Assembly: GCA_033238645.1 (NCBI GenBank) | Contig: BQXR01000006.1 | Coordinates: 124,001-188,000 of the forward strand | Direction: 5' to 3' | Source: Thiomicrorhabdus sp033238645 | GTDB lineage: Bacteria > Pseudomonadota > Gammaproteobacteria > Thiomicrospirales > Thiomicrospiraceae | DNA length: 64,000 bases | Part shown: positions 43,164 through 51,937 of the stretch, piece after piece | Layout of the letters: each line of letters starts with the position of its first letter | Position numbering within the stretch: the first letter of the stretch is position 1 | Translations under genes and position numbers: made by a program | The notes under the pieces: generated by a model | What the model was told of the DNA's origin: nothing | Database searches by the model: none | What the model saw: the letters and a program-made list of their open reading frames with translations, nothing else

Positions 43164-46085
43164 TTACAGCGTAATGATTTCAAAGTCAGAATCTGTTAAT
43201 AACTCCGCGCCACCCGTATTGGTTAATACCGCTGCGGATGCATTGTCTCCACTTAAGTAACGATCCGCGACCGTTCTTAACTCATCTAACGTCGTAGAGA
43301 TCACACCATGGCGATATGCCATACGAATATCATAACTACGTCCATAAAGTCCTTGATAGAATGCCTTTTTAACTTCGCCTGCTGGGGAGCCTGGTTTATC
43401 CATGGAACTAATCACATTTAAGATCGCTTCATCAACTTTCGCTTGAGTGGCATCAGAACTCATTAACCAATCTGTGGCTTTATTAAAATCTTCATAGGTC
43501 TCTAATAGACGTGGATCACGGTAAGAGTAGAAGACAAACGCACTGGCTTCTGGATTAAAGCTGGCACCACCACCATAAGCCCCACCCTTCTCACGAATGA
43601 TAGAGTGCAAGAAACCGTTACGCAGACAAGCAGCTAATACAGCTAACTTTGGCGCATCTTCATGATCGGCCATAACGGCTGGGTAAGCTAAGGCACAGAA
43701 GTTAACCTGTGTACTGGTTACCCATGCCTGATTAATCGGTTGCTGTGTTGCCTCAATAGAAAATTTACTTGAGACAATATCTGAACTAGACAGCTTGCTC
43801 CAACTTGAGTCTAAGCCTGTTAGCGCAGAACTAAGACCTGCTTCATCACTGATCACTAGTGCCTGTTTAGCCGATTGACAAAGCTTAGTTTGGATACCTG
43901 CCAGTCCATTAGCAAATGTCTCTAACGCCTCATCAGAAGCCTGAAGATCATCGTTTAAACTTTTAATATATTGAATACCAGCAAAACCAGAGCGTTGGAA
44001 GTTCCACTGAGCCGCAGGGGTAAAGTTCTGTGTTGCCGCCATCATCGCTAAACCATGACCATTACCTGTAATGCCATGGTCAACTGATGCTCTGATTTGA
44101 CCGACTAAATCTTTTAAGCGAGCCAACTCATCAAAACGCGCAGTATAGAGCGTATCCTCAATCAGACCCGCAATTTTATCTTGATGACAATTCAACGCCT
44201 TAGAGGAGAGCATAAAGTGACTATGACAGCCTTGTGGTGACTGTAACTTAGAGTGCACAGCAGAGCGCGCAGAGATACCACCAGAAATTGCAGCTTGATA
44301 GGATTGTGTATCAAGATAGTCCCTGCCACCACTACCCACTTCTGGGAAGCAGCTATTAAAGAGAGGCATTAACACCTTTTCAGCTTCAGTCAGTTCTGGC
44401 AGATCAATAATGAGCTGCTCATAGGTTAATCCATTACTGCCACACTGATAACTCGTCACGGGTACACTGCCAACCTTAGATGATGCAGCATGATACCTTT
44501 TAATTGTTTCAGGAATATCGTCTTTTGTGACCTCTGGCAAAAGATCAGGGTCATCAATCTGTGCCTGTCTCTCTTCTAGAGCAACCGCTTGATCAATAAT
44601 AACCTGTTTTTCTGCATCGGTTAATTTAGCCTGTATCGCGGCTAACTTATCTTTTTCTGCTTGGTCTTTTTGTGCTGATAACTCGGTATCAGGCGTCATC
44701 GTTAAGCGAACACGATGCGGGTTATCAAGCAATAAACTTTGTACCAAATTCGGTATAAACTGCGGATCTTTTACTTCATCTTCTAGCAGCTTCAAAGCGT
44801 GATCAGTATCAAGCAATGCAATAGGATCCCCTTCATGCAGTGCGCCAGGTAGTGCGTGTAGAATAAGCTGAAGACCATAAGGGTAACCATCCCCGCCGAC
44901 TTCACGCTGCGATAACTCTAGTTGATGCAACATCGCCTCCACCTGAGACTGTTCAACCCCTTCTTTTACAATGCGTTGTAGCTCATCTAGAACCAACGTC
45001 TCAACAGCCACGGCATGCTCCGCTTCTGAACCTTGCACACCCACAACAAAAGCCATCTCTTTATTAGACTCTTCAAATCCACACAGGGGTGAAGGCGCAG
45101 TACCTAGATCAGTCTCCTCCAAAACCATACGCAGAGGAGATGCACTATTATCTAATAACACCGCAGACAGTAGATGACCTCGCAAAATCTGAATAGGGTC
45201 TTTGTTTTCGCCCAATAACCAACCTAAGACAATATGTGTTTTCTGCTCAACACTCTCTTCATCTAAGGCATAGGTCGCACTGACCTCTTTAGGCGCAGTT
45301 AAACGTTGCTCTAAACCCACATGTACTTGTTTAACCGTGTCTTTGAAACGCTCCAAAGCAAGCACTTCGAACTCAGTCTGATGATCAATGGCAGAAATAT
45401 CGCCATAGGTCATAAAGACCGCATTGGATGGATGGTAATGGTTCTTATGAAAATCTAATAGTTGCTGATGTGTTAGATCAGGAATATCTTCTGGCTCACC
45501 ACCACTGTTGTAGTGATAAGTATTGGTTGGATAAAGTTCCGCTGAAAATGCCTGCCATAAAGTAGAGATAGGTGAGCTCATAGCCCCCTTCATCTCATTA
45601 AAAACCACCCCTTTATAAGTTAAAGGAGAGTCAGAGTTAGTCATCTCTTCAAACTCAAAACGATGACCTTCTTGCGCAAAATCTAAAACATCTAAAGTCG
45701 GGAAAAATACGGCATCCATATAGACTTGTAACAAGTTCTGAAAATCTTTTTTATTCTCTGTCGCAAATGGATAGGCGGTCCAATCACTTGAAGTAAAAGC
45801 GTTCATAAAGGTATTTAGTGAACGACGGATCATCATAAAGAATGGATCCCGAACAGGATACTTTTCACTACCACAAAGTGTCGTGTGCTCCAGAATATGC
45901 GCGACACCTGTTGAATCCATTGGCACTGTTCTTAGGGCAACTAAAAACACATTTTGTGGATCATCTGCGGCCAAGTGATAGTGGGTAGCACCAGTCACTT
46001 TATGTTGATAATGCTCTACTGTTAGATTCAAAGAATCGATTGTATGTTGACCAATAAATTCAAATGCGGGATGCGATTTTGACAT
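43164..46085 (-). CDS. M16C family metalloprotease (PreP/falcilysin-like)
   Basis: A 973-residue zinc peptidase with the inverted motif HILEH in VAHILEHTTLCGSEKYPV near residue 65 and the distal Glu region (VVFNEMKGAM) further on. Four homologous domains make the closed chamber of PreP-type proteases that degrade peptides. The M16C linker is in the middle. There is no signal peptide, so it acts in the cytoplasm, perhaps on free signal or small peptides. It is monocistronic. Confidence 0.93.
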   Translation of the reverse strand: MSKSHPAFEFIGQHTIDSLNLTVEHYQHKVTGATHYHLAADDPQNVFLVALRTVPMDSTGVAHILEHTTLCGSEKYPVRDPFFMMIRRSLNTFMNAFTSSDWTAYPFATENKKDFQNLLQVYMDAVFFPTLDVLDFAQEGHRFEFEEMTNSDSPLTYKGVVFNEMKGAMSSPISTLWQAFSAELYPTNTYHYNSGGEPEDIPDLTHQQLLDFHKNHYHPSNAVFMTYGDISAIDHQTEFEVLALERFKDTVKQVHVGLEQRLTAPKEVSATYALDEESVEQKTHIVLGWLLGENKDPIQILRGHLLSAVLLDNSASPLRMVLEETDLGTAPSPLCGFEESNKEMAFVVGVQGSEAEHAVAVETLVLDELQRIVKEGVEQSQVEAMLHQLELSQREVGGDGYPYGLQLILHALPGALHEGDPIALLDTDHALKLLEDEVKDPQFIPNLVQSLLLDNPHRVRLTMTPDTELSAQKDQAEKDKLAAIQAKLTDAEKQVIIDQAVALEERQAQIDDPDLLPEVTKDDIPETIKRYHAASSKVGSVPVTSYQCGSNGLTYEQLIIDLPELTEAEKVLMPLFNSCFPEVGSGGRDYLDTQSYQAAISGGISARSAVHSKLQSPQGCHSHFMLSSKALNCHQDKIAGLIEDTLYTARFDELARLKDLVGQIRASVDHGITGNGHGLAMMAATQNFTPAAQWNFQRSGFAGIQYIKSLNDDLQASDEALETFANGLAGIQTKLCQSAKQALVISDEAGLSSALTGLDSSWSKLSSSDIVSSKFSIEATQQPINQAWVTSTQVNFCALAYPAVMADHEDAPKLAVLAACLRNGFLHSIIREKGGAYGGGASFNPEASAFVFYSYRDPRLLETYEDFNKATDWLMSSDATQAKVDEAILNVISSMDKPGSPAGEVKKAFYQGLYGRSYDIRMAYRHGVISTTLDELRTVADRYLSGDNASAAVLTNTGGAELLTDSDFEIITL

Positions 46086-46212
46086 ATTTTATTCCAAGAT
46101 TATGAGTTGAATGCTCTGTAGCACAGATCTATAAAACTTAACGTGTGTTTCTATATTCAGTGACACAAAACACTCTAAAAAAGAGTGCGTTATTAATACA
46201 CATTGCTTAATA

Positions 46213-46245
46213 CAAAAAAGGCCATTCTAAGAACGGCCCTTTTTG
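46213..46245 (-). terminator. Terminator of pnp
   Basis: On minus, AAAGGGCC pairs with GGCCTTTT around a loop, followed by six T, 20 bases past the pnp stop. Confidence 0.85.
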
Positions 46246-46265
46246 ACTTAACAAATTAAAGAGTC

Positions 46266-48356
46266 TTACTCTTCAACTGCTTTGATCGATAATTTAACAC
46301 GACCTTGCTTATCTACTTCAGTCAGTTTAACGCGAATTTCTTGACCTTCTTTTAGATAGTCTTCAACGTTCTCAACGCGCTCATCTGCAATCTGAGAAAC
46401 GTGAACTAGACCTTCACGACCTGGCATATAAGCAACGAAAGCACCGAAATCAACGATCTTCTTAACAACCGCATCATAGGTCTTACCAATTTCAGGCTCA
46501 GCCGTAATTTCAGCAATACGCGCAATAGCCATTTCTGAAGCAGCATCATCGTTTGAGGAGATTTTTACATTCCCTTCATCATCGATCTCAATCACACAGC
46601 CTGTCTCTTCAGTTAGAGCCCGGATAGTTGATCCACCTTTACCAATAATTTCACGAACCTTTTCAGGTTTCACTTTAACCATTGTGAAACGCGGTGCACT
46701 TGCAGCAACCTTCTGGTTAGAACAAGAGATAGCCGTTGCCATAGAGTCAAGAATCGTTAAACGACCTGCTTTGGCTTGCTCTAAAGCGAGACTCATAATC
46801 TCCTCAGTGATACCCGTGATTTTGATATCCATCTGTAAAGCTGTAATACCTTGATCAGTACCTGCAACCTTAAAGTCCATATCACCCAAATGATCTTCAT
46901 CACCTAGAATATCTGAAAGAACTGCAAAACCAGTGTCTTCTTTAATAAGACCCATCGCAATCCCTGCAATAGGCGCTGCAATAGGCACACCAGCGTGCAT
47001 CAACGACATTGAAGTACCACAAACAGATGCCATTGAGCTGGAACCATTTGATTCAGTGATCTCTGATACAACACGGATGGTATATGGGAACTCTTCTGCT
47101 GTTGGTAATAAAGCAGCCACACCGCGACGAGCAAGCATACCGTGACCGATCTCTCGACGTCCCGGCATACCTACACGACCGCACTCACCAACCGAGAACG
47201 GAGGAAAATTATAGTGCAACATAAAACGGTCATGATAAGAACCTGCAAGGTCATCAACAATCTTAGCGTCTCTCTCTGTTCCAAGCGTTGTTACAACCAA
47301 TGCCTGAGTTTCACCACGTGTAAATAGGGCTGAACCATGAACTTCTGGCAAAAGACCCACTCTACAAGTTACTTGACGAACGGTCTTAGTATCACGTCCA
47401 TCAATACGCGGCTCGCCTGCTATAACACGTCCACGGACGATATCTTTTTGAAGCTTGCCAAAAACACCTTCTATCTCTTTCGTATCATAACCAGCGGCAT
47501 TTTCAGCAGAAGCTCCTAGTTCACTAATTGCTTTTGCTTTTGCAGTATTCAATGCATCATAACGATCCATCTTATCTGCAATACTATAAGCCGCTTCAAC
47601 ATCAGTACGGATTAAGCTAAACACGGCATCTTTAAGCTCAATATTTTCAGCATCTGCTTGCCAGTTCCAGCTTGGTTTAGCTGCTTCAGCAGCAAACTCT
47701 GTAATGGCTTGAATCGCTGTTTGCATTTGAGCGTGACCAAACATCACCGCACCTAACATAATCTCTTCAGACAGTTCAGACGCTTCAGACTCAACCATTA
47801 ATACGGCATCTTTGGTACCAGCAACACTTAACTCTAAATCTGAAGTTTGTAGATCATCAATACCTGGATTTAGCAGATATTGATTATCTTTATATCCGAC
47901 AATTGCAGCACCAATAGGGCCATCAAAAGGCACACCAGAAATGGCTAAAGCGGCAGAGGTTCCCAACATGGCAGCAACCTCTGTACCCGCTTCTGCATCT
48001 AGCGCAACAACGGTTGCAATGACTTGAACTTCGTTTTTAAAACCTTTAGGAAATAGTGGACGGATAGGACGATCAATCAAACGAGACGTTAAAGTCTCCT
48101 TGTCAGAAGGACGTGCTTCACGCTTTAAAAAACCACCGGGGATTTTACCTGCTGCATAAGCTTTTTCTTGATAGTTAACCGTTAGAGGAAAAAAGTCCTG
48201 CCCCTCTTTAGCTGTTCTCGCTGCAACAACGGTTACTAAAATACGGGTATTACCCATACCAATCATTACAGCACCATCTGCCTGACGTGCAATTTCGCCT
48301 GTTTCCAAGGTAACTTCGTGTTTACCGTACTGGAATGACTTAGTAATCTTAGCCAT
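46266..48356 (-). CDS. pnp: Polyribonucleotide nucleotidyltransferase
   Basis: PNPase is a trimeric phosphorolytic 3'-5' exoribonuclease of the degradosome. Two RNase PH domains (FFPLTVNYQEKAYAAGKIPG in the first, GRVGMPGRREIGHGMLARRG in the second) are followed by a KH domain (VREIIGKGGSTIRALTEETG) and an S1 domain. Length is 696 residues from the ATG at 48354-48356, chosen because AAGGA lies six bases upstream and the family begins here. Upstream is a strong leader hairpin. Confidence 0.98.
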   Translation of the reverse strand: MAKITKSFQYGKHEVTLETGEIARQADGAVMIGMGNTRILVTVVAARTAKEGQDFFPLTVNYQEKAYAAGKIPGGFLKREARPSDKETLTSRLIDRPIRPLFPKGFKNEVQVIATVVALDAEAGTEVAAMLGTSAALAISGVPFDGPIGAAIVGYKDNQYLLNPGIDDLQTSDLELSVAGTKDAVLMVESEASELSEEIMLGAVMFGHAQMQTAIQAITEFAAEAAKPSWNWQADAENIELKDAVFSLIRTDVEAAYSIADKMDRYDALNTAKAKAISELGASAENAAGYDTKEIEGVFGKLQKDIVRGRVIAGEPRIDGRDTKTVRQVTCRVGLLPEVHGSALFTRGETQALVVTTLGTERDAKIVDDLAGSYHDRFMLHYNFPPFSVGECGRVGMPGRREIGHGMLARRGVAALLPTAEEFPYTIRVVSEITESNGSSSMASVCGTSMSLMHAGVPIAAPIAGIAMGLIKEDTGFAVLSDILGDEDHLGDMDFKVAGTDQGITALQMDIKITGITEEIMSLALEQAKAGRLTILDSMATAISCSNQKVAASAPRFTMVKVKPEKVREIIGKGGSTIRALTEETGCVIEIDDEGNVKISSNDDAASEMAIARIAEITAEPEIGKTYDAVVKKIVDFGAFVAYMPGREGLVHVSQIADERVENVEDYLKEGQEIRVKLTEVDKQGRVKLSIKAVEE

Positions 48357-48404
48357 GAAAATTCCTTTTGATTTCATTGTTATTCAATACTGATGATTGA
48401 CTGA

Positions 48405-48466
48405 AACCTGAATCCCTAAATAGACTGTCAAAAAAGATAAACAGTAGCCATTTAGGGATTCAGGTT
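48405..48466 (-). promoter_or_regulatory. Long leader hairpin of pnp, probable RNase III site
   Basis: The arms 48405-48421 and 48450-48466 are perfectly complementary over 17 bases. Inside them 48424-48428 pairs with 48441-48445, giving some 22 pairs. The structure is about 50-110 bases before the pnp start. In E. coli RNase III cuts such a stem in the pnp leader and PNPase then represses its own message. The role here is inferred from that parallel. Confidence 0.75.
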
Positions 48467-48607
48467 CATTGGTTTACAGACAAACATTACCAGTGAATTA
48501 TTTAGTAATTTAACTCAGCTATTCTACCCTTTATTGCCTAATTGGCTAGGGATTTGTATCAATTTATTTGAGGATTAATGAGTAATATTTGAGGAGAATA
48601 TTTGGGC

Positions 48608-48638
48608 AAAAAAAAACCCTGCTAGGCAGGGTTTTTTT
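48608..48638. terminator. Terminator after rpsO
   Basis: AAACCCTGC pairs with GCAGGGTTT around TAG, with an A tract and seven T. It separates rpsO from pnp, though readthrough is normal in this operon in other bacteria. Confidence 0.88.
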
Positions 48639-48654
48639 ATTCAAACAATCTAGA

Positions 48655-48921
48655 TTACTTACGTAAACCAAGACGCTTGATAATAGATAGGTATCTTTGA
48701 CCATCTTTTCTATGGATATAATCCAAAAGCTTACGACGACGGCTAACCAAACGTAATAGACCAGTACGAGAATGGTTATCTTGCTTGTGAGTCTTAAAGT
48801 GCTCAGTTAGGTACTTAATACGTGCTGTAAGAAGTGCGATTTGTACTTCTGGTGAACCTGTATCACCTTCTTTAGTTGCGTATTCTGCAACAATCTTTGC
48901 TTTAACTTCTGCGTTAAACAT
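48655..48921 (-). CDS. rpsO: 30S ribosomal protein S15
   Basis: S15 is a primary 16S-binding protein. The 88-residue frame matches the E. coli length (89). GDTGSPEVQIALLTARI, LTEHFKTHKQDNHSRTGLL and VSRRRKLLDYI are its signatures. The ATG at 48919-48921 has TTGGAG upstream. Confidence 0.98.
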   Translation of the reverse strand: MFNAEVKAKIVAEYATKEGDTGSPEVQIALLTARIKYLTEHFKTHKQDNHSRTGLLRLVSRRRKLLDYIHRKDGQRYLSIIKRLGLRK

Positions 48922-48990
48922 ACTTTATCTCCAAAATCGGTTTTAATAATAAGCCCGCCTCCACAACCGATGATAGGAGCGAGCCGCGAC

Positions 48991-49018
48991 ATTATACATA
49001 TTCCCTGTAAAAACACAA
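48991..49018 (-). promoter_or_regulatory. Promoter of rpsO
   Basis: On minus, -35 TTGTGT (49013-49018), a 16-base spacer and a perfect -10 TATAAT (48991-48996), followed by the GC-rich GTCGCGGCTCG, lie 75-95 bases before rpsO. Confidence 0.65.
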
Positions 49019-49056
49019 TAGGCCAGTCCCTCTTAAAAAGGACTGGCCTATTTTCA
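49019..49056 (-). terminator. Hairpin after the cyclic-nucleotide-binding gene
   Basis: TAGGCCAGTCC (49019-49029) pairs perfectly with GGACTGGCCTA (49040-49050). The T tract on minus is weak (ATTGTGTTTTT), so it may be a weak terminator. It abuts the rpsO promoter. Confidence 0.5.
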
Positions 49057-49139
49057 ACAACTAAATCTAAAACCTAGTCGTGACCTAATCATGATCTAAT
49101 ACTATACTAAATAGATCACTAATTTAGCTACCTTAGAGA

Positions 49140-49628
49140 CTATCGCTTACCAAACCCGTGTACATAGTGCTCCAGTACAGAGATATCATCTCCCATATTG
49201 CGTACTAGGTGATCTAAGCTCACAATTGCATTCTCTAAAATATTTACAGCAATAAATGGCTCTTCAACTTTTAAGCGTTCGTACATAGCGCGAGTAAGGA
49301 TAAACAACTTAGCGCCTTTTTTAGTTGCACTCATTCTTAAATTACGTGGAGTACGATCAAAAAAGGACATTTCACCAATTAACTCTCCAACACCCTGCTT
49401 ACCAACCGCTGTTGAGTCTGTATCGGTGCCTGTAAATTGTACCTTGCCTTTAACAATAAAACCAAGTGACTCACCCACTTCACCCGCATCAGAGATAATT
49501 TCTCCCCCTTCAAACTGCTTATCTTGAAGGTAGTGAATTAAGCGTTCAACTTCCTTCTTAGTCAAAGATTCGCAAATCATGTACTTTTGAAAAAACTCAA
49601 ATAACTCATCGGTCGAAATTGATAACAT
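49140..49628 (-). CDS. Cyclic nucleotide-binding domain protein without DNA-binding domain
   Basis: A 162-residue CRP-like cNMP-binding domain: FEGGEIISDAGEVGESLGFI, KGKVQFTG and GELIGEMSFFDRTPRNLRMSA, where the last part is the phosphate-binding cassette with Glu and Arg. Helices follow but no helix-turn-helix, so it is not a transcription factor. It may sense cAMP or cGMP, or the pocket may be vestigial. It lies between the rhodanese-methyltransferase gene and rpsO on the same strand. Confidence 0.85.
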   Translation of the reverse strand: MLSISTDELFEFFQKYMICESLTKKEVERLIHYLQDKQFEGGEIISDAGEVGESLGFIVKGKVQFTGTDTDSTAVGKQGVGELIGEMSFFDRTPRNLRMSATKKGAKLFILTRAMYERLKVEEPFIAVNILENAIVSLDHLVRNMGDDISVLEHYVHGFGKR

Positions 49629-49677
49629 ACCATCTCCTGAAGTAAACAGTTATTGCGATGTATTCACTATATTGAAC

Positions 49678-50532
49678 TTAAGTCGCAATGGGTTTCTGTG
49701 CAATGAATGAAGCCACGGGGCGTCCATCCGATAATTCATCTATTCTATCAACAATAATTTGGTAACTATGGAAAATTTTACTTAATTCACCAAATTGTAA
49801 TATAAAGTTAGGATTTTTTGGCGATCCAAAGGCCTCCGCACCCGTGACAAAGGTCTGATAGACAATATAACCACCGGGCATAATAGCTGCATCTATTTGA
49901 CTAAATAGCTCTCGATTCAGGTAGCGAACAACCGTGACCAGATCAAATTCAGCTTCTGGAAAACAGTCCGTTTTCTTTAGGTCACAGCACTTAAACTTAA
50001 CTGAAGCACCGGAACTAGAAGCCAGTTGTTTAGCACGCTTTAAAACACGCGCCTCTTGATCAATCCCTGTAACCTGCCAACCTTGTTTGGCGATAAAAAC
50101 AGCATCACGTCCGCCACCACAACCAAGATCTAAGGCTTTAGGGCGTGGTTTCTGTGCCTTAGGGTCTAAGCCCTGCTCAAAATAGTGTTCAACAAATTCA
50201 ACCACTAAAGTGCTTGGCTTCCACAATACTTTAGACTCATTTCCTGAAACAACCTGACCTGGCAGACTTTGTGACCAATTCTGCATCGCTTCGACACTGT
50301 CTATTACTAGAGATCCATTGACCTCATAGCCCTTAGAGTCTAGAAAGACACTGGCAGCTTCTATCTCATCCTTATCTCCGACTAGGAATAACTTAGCAGG
50401 AGATGCTGGCAGTTCGTTTAAACGCACGGGGAGGTCTTGCCACTCTAAGCTGCTTGAATCTTTTAAGTGTGCTAGCTCAAAGCTGGCTTTGGGTCTTAAA
50501 TCCAAAATACCGTCAGCCTGTGAAAAAATCAT
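49678..50532 (-). CDS. Rhodanese-like/SAM methyltransferase fusion
   Basis: A 284-residue protein. The first about 95 residues (DGILDLRPKASFELAHLKDS, LPASPAKLFLVGDKDEIEAA) look like a rhodanese domain without an active-site Cys. Then comes a class I methyltransferase with the SAM motif ALDLGCGGGRDAVFIAKQG and VTGIDQEARVL. The methyltransferase half resembles TehB-like enzymes. The ATG overlaps the truB stop by four bases (ATGA), so it is translationally coupled to truB. Substrate unknown. Confidence 0.8.
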   Translation of the reverse strand: MIFSQADGILDLRPKASFELAHLKDSSSLEWQDLPVRLNELPASPAKLFLVGDKDEIEAASVFLDSKGYEVNGSLVIDSVEAMQNWSQSLPGQVVSGNESKVLWKPSTLVVEFVEHYFEQGLDPKAQKPRPKALDLGCGGGRDAVFIAKQGWQVTGIDQEARVLKRAKQLASSSGASVKFKCCDLKKTDCFPEAEFDLVTVVRYLNRELFSQIDAAIMPGGYIVYQTFVTGAEAFGSPKNPNFILQFGELSKIFHSYQIIVDRIDELSDGRPVASFIAQKPIAT

Positions 50533-51485
50533 GACTGCTCACACTCTTCAAATATTTTCTGTTTTGCTAACTCAGCAGCTTCTTTCGCTAAATGTAGATT
50601 AAAGACACGCTTTGCTTTTAACATCTGTTTTTTCTCAGACCACTCACCAACTGCAAAACACTCACCTTGATCATAAAGGCGTACTAATTCAGTTTCAGGT
50701 TTTGGATAATCCAACATTTGACCATGTTGAATCAAATCTACCTCTTCCTTGGATAGATCCATTCTCGGAAGGTGTGTTAAGGCAATATCGATGGGGTGTA
50801 TCGCAGCAAACTTCTGCTGTTCAATCTCTTCAAAAGTCAGCATATCGTCACCACTCAGATCACCTGTCTGTGTTCTATGCAAAGCGATTAGATGACCTAC
50901 AGTACCTAATGCTAAAGCGATGTCTTCACCCAGTGTACGAACATAAGTCCCTTTGGTACACTGAACATCAAAAACGACCCCCCCCTGCTCAAAAGAGATT
51001 AAGTTGAGTTTTTTAATGGTAATCGGACGTGCTGTGCGCTCTATTTCAATCCCTTGACGGGCATAGAAATAGAGTGGTTTACCCTGATGTTTTAAAGCGG
51101 AATACATTGGTGGAATCTGCTCAATATCACCGGTAAACTGCTGAAAAACGACTTTGATATCATCTTCAGTCAATTCAGGTATTGGCAGCTGTTTAATAAT
51201 TTCACCTTCCGTATCACCAGTGTCCGTCTGCTCACCCAGCTTTAAAGTCGCGGTATAGCGTTTATCAGAATCCAATAACAAACCAGAAACCTTAGTGGCT
51301 TCCCCTAAACAGATCGGTAATAAACCCGTTGCAAAGGGATCTAAAGCACCTGTATGCCCCCCCTTCTTGGCATTAAAGATACGCATAACTTTCTGCAAAA
51401 TACCATTGGAAGACGGGCCTACAGGCTTATTCAAAAGAATAATGCCATCAATATGCTGCTTTGGAGGTCTTTTAAATTGAGTCAT
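50529..51485 (-). CDS. truB: tRNA pseudouridine-55 synthase
   Basis: TruB makes pseudouridine 55 in the T loop of tRNAs. LNKPVGPSSNGILQKVM, GHTGALDPFATGLLPICLG (with the catalytic Asp) and CTKGTYVRTLGEDIA are its signatures, and a C-terminal PUA-like region follows. Length 318 compares with 314. A copy of the C-run word falls in the loop ISFEQGGVVFDV before the CTKGTY motif, where homologues vary. It directly follows the rbfA stop. Confidence 0.97.
   Translation of the reverse strand: MTQFKRPPKQHIDGIILLNKPVGPSSNGILQKVMRIFNAKKGGHTGALDPFATGLLPICLGEATKVSGLLLDSDKRYTATLKLGEQTDTGDTEGEIIKQLPIPELTEDDIKVVFQQFTGDIEQIPPMYSALKHQGKPLYFYARQGIEIERTARPITIKKLNLISFEQGGVVFDVQCTKGTYVRTLGEDIALALGTVGHLIALHRTQTGDLSGDDMLTFEEIEQQKFAAIHPIDIALTHLPRMDLSKEEVDLIQHGQMLDYPKPETELVRLYDQGECFAVGEWSEKKQMLKAKRVFNLHLAKEAAELAKQKIFEECEQS
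50978..50991 (+). repeat. C-run word inside truB, CCCCCCCCTGCTCA
   Basis: An eight-C copy antisense to truB, coding EQGGV in a variable loop. Confidence 0.8.
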
Positions 51486-51848
51486 TTATGAATTTAATGC
51501 CTTATTAATGAGGTCTTCCATATGCTGTACATGCTCAGGAATATTGTCATAGTAAAAACGAACATGCGGCACAATACGCAAACGCAATTTTTTACCTATT
51601 TCAGATCTAAAAAAACCTGTGGCTTTTTCTAGTGCATCTAAAGTCTCTTGAACTTCTGGATCACCTGCATTATGGCCAATTAAGGCAAAGTGTACTTTAG
51701 CAATACTTAAATCTTTACTGATCTTACACGCGGTAATATTAATATTTTGAAAACGTGGATCCTTTGCCTCTCGCAATAACATTTGCGACAAAGTACGTCT
51801 AATTTCTTGAGCCACTCTCGTAGGGCGGTTCACTGCTTGATTACTCAT
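51486..51848 (-). CDS. rbfA: Ribosome-binding factor A
   Basis: RbfA is a 30S maturation and cold-shock factor with a KH-like fold. RPTRVAQEIRRTLSQMLLRE at the N-terminus, ITACKISKDLSIAKVHFALI and LRLRIVPHVRFYYD are its signatures. Length 120 compares with 133 in E. coli. It sits between infB and truB in the conserved operon. Confidence 0.96.
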   Translation of the reverse strand: MSNQAVNRPTRVAQEIRRTLSQMLLREAKDPRFQNINITACKISKDLSIAKVHFALIGHNAGDPEVQETLDALEKATGFFRSEIGKKLRLRIVPHVRFYYDNIPEHVQHMEDLINKALNS

Positions 51849-51872
51849 TTTAAAACTTCTCTTTATAAATAC

Positions 51873-51897
51873 AAAATGCCCCAGCGGGGCATTTTAG
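51873..51897 (-). terminator. Hairpin between infB and rbfA
   Basis: AAAATGCCCC pairs perfectly with GGGGCATTTT around a 3-base loop, with TTTTGTATTT after it on minus. This is a terminator or a processing/stability element inside the operon. Confidence 0.55.
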
Positions 51898-51937
51898 ATG
51901 TCAGTAGAGCTTTGGTAGCCTATAAGGCCACCACGGC

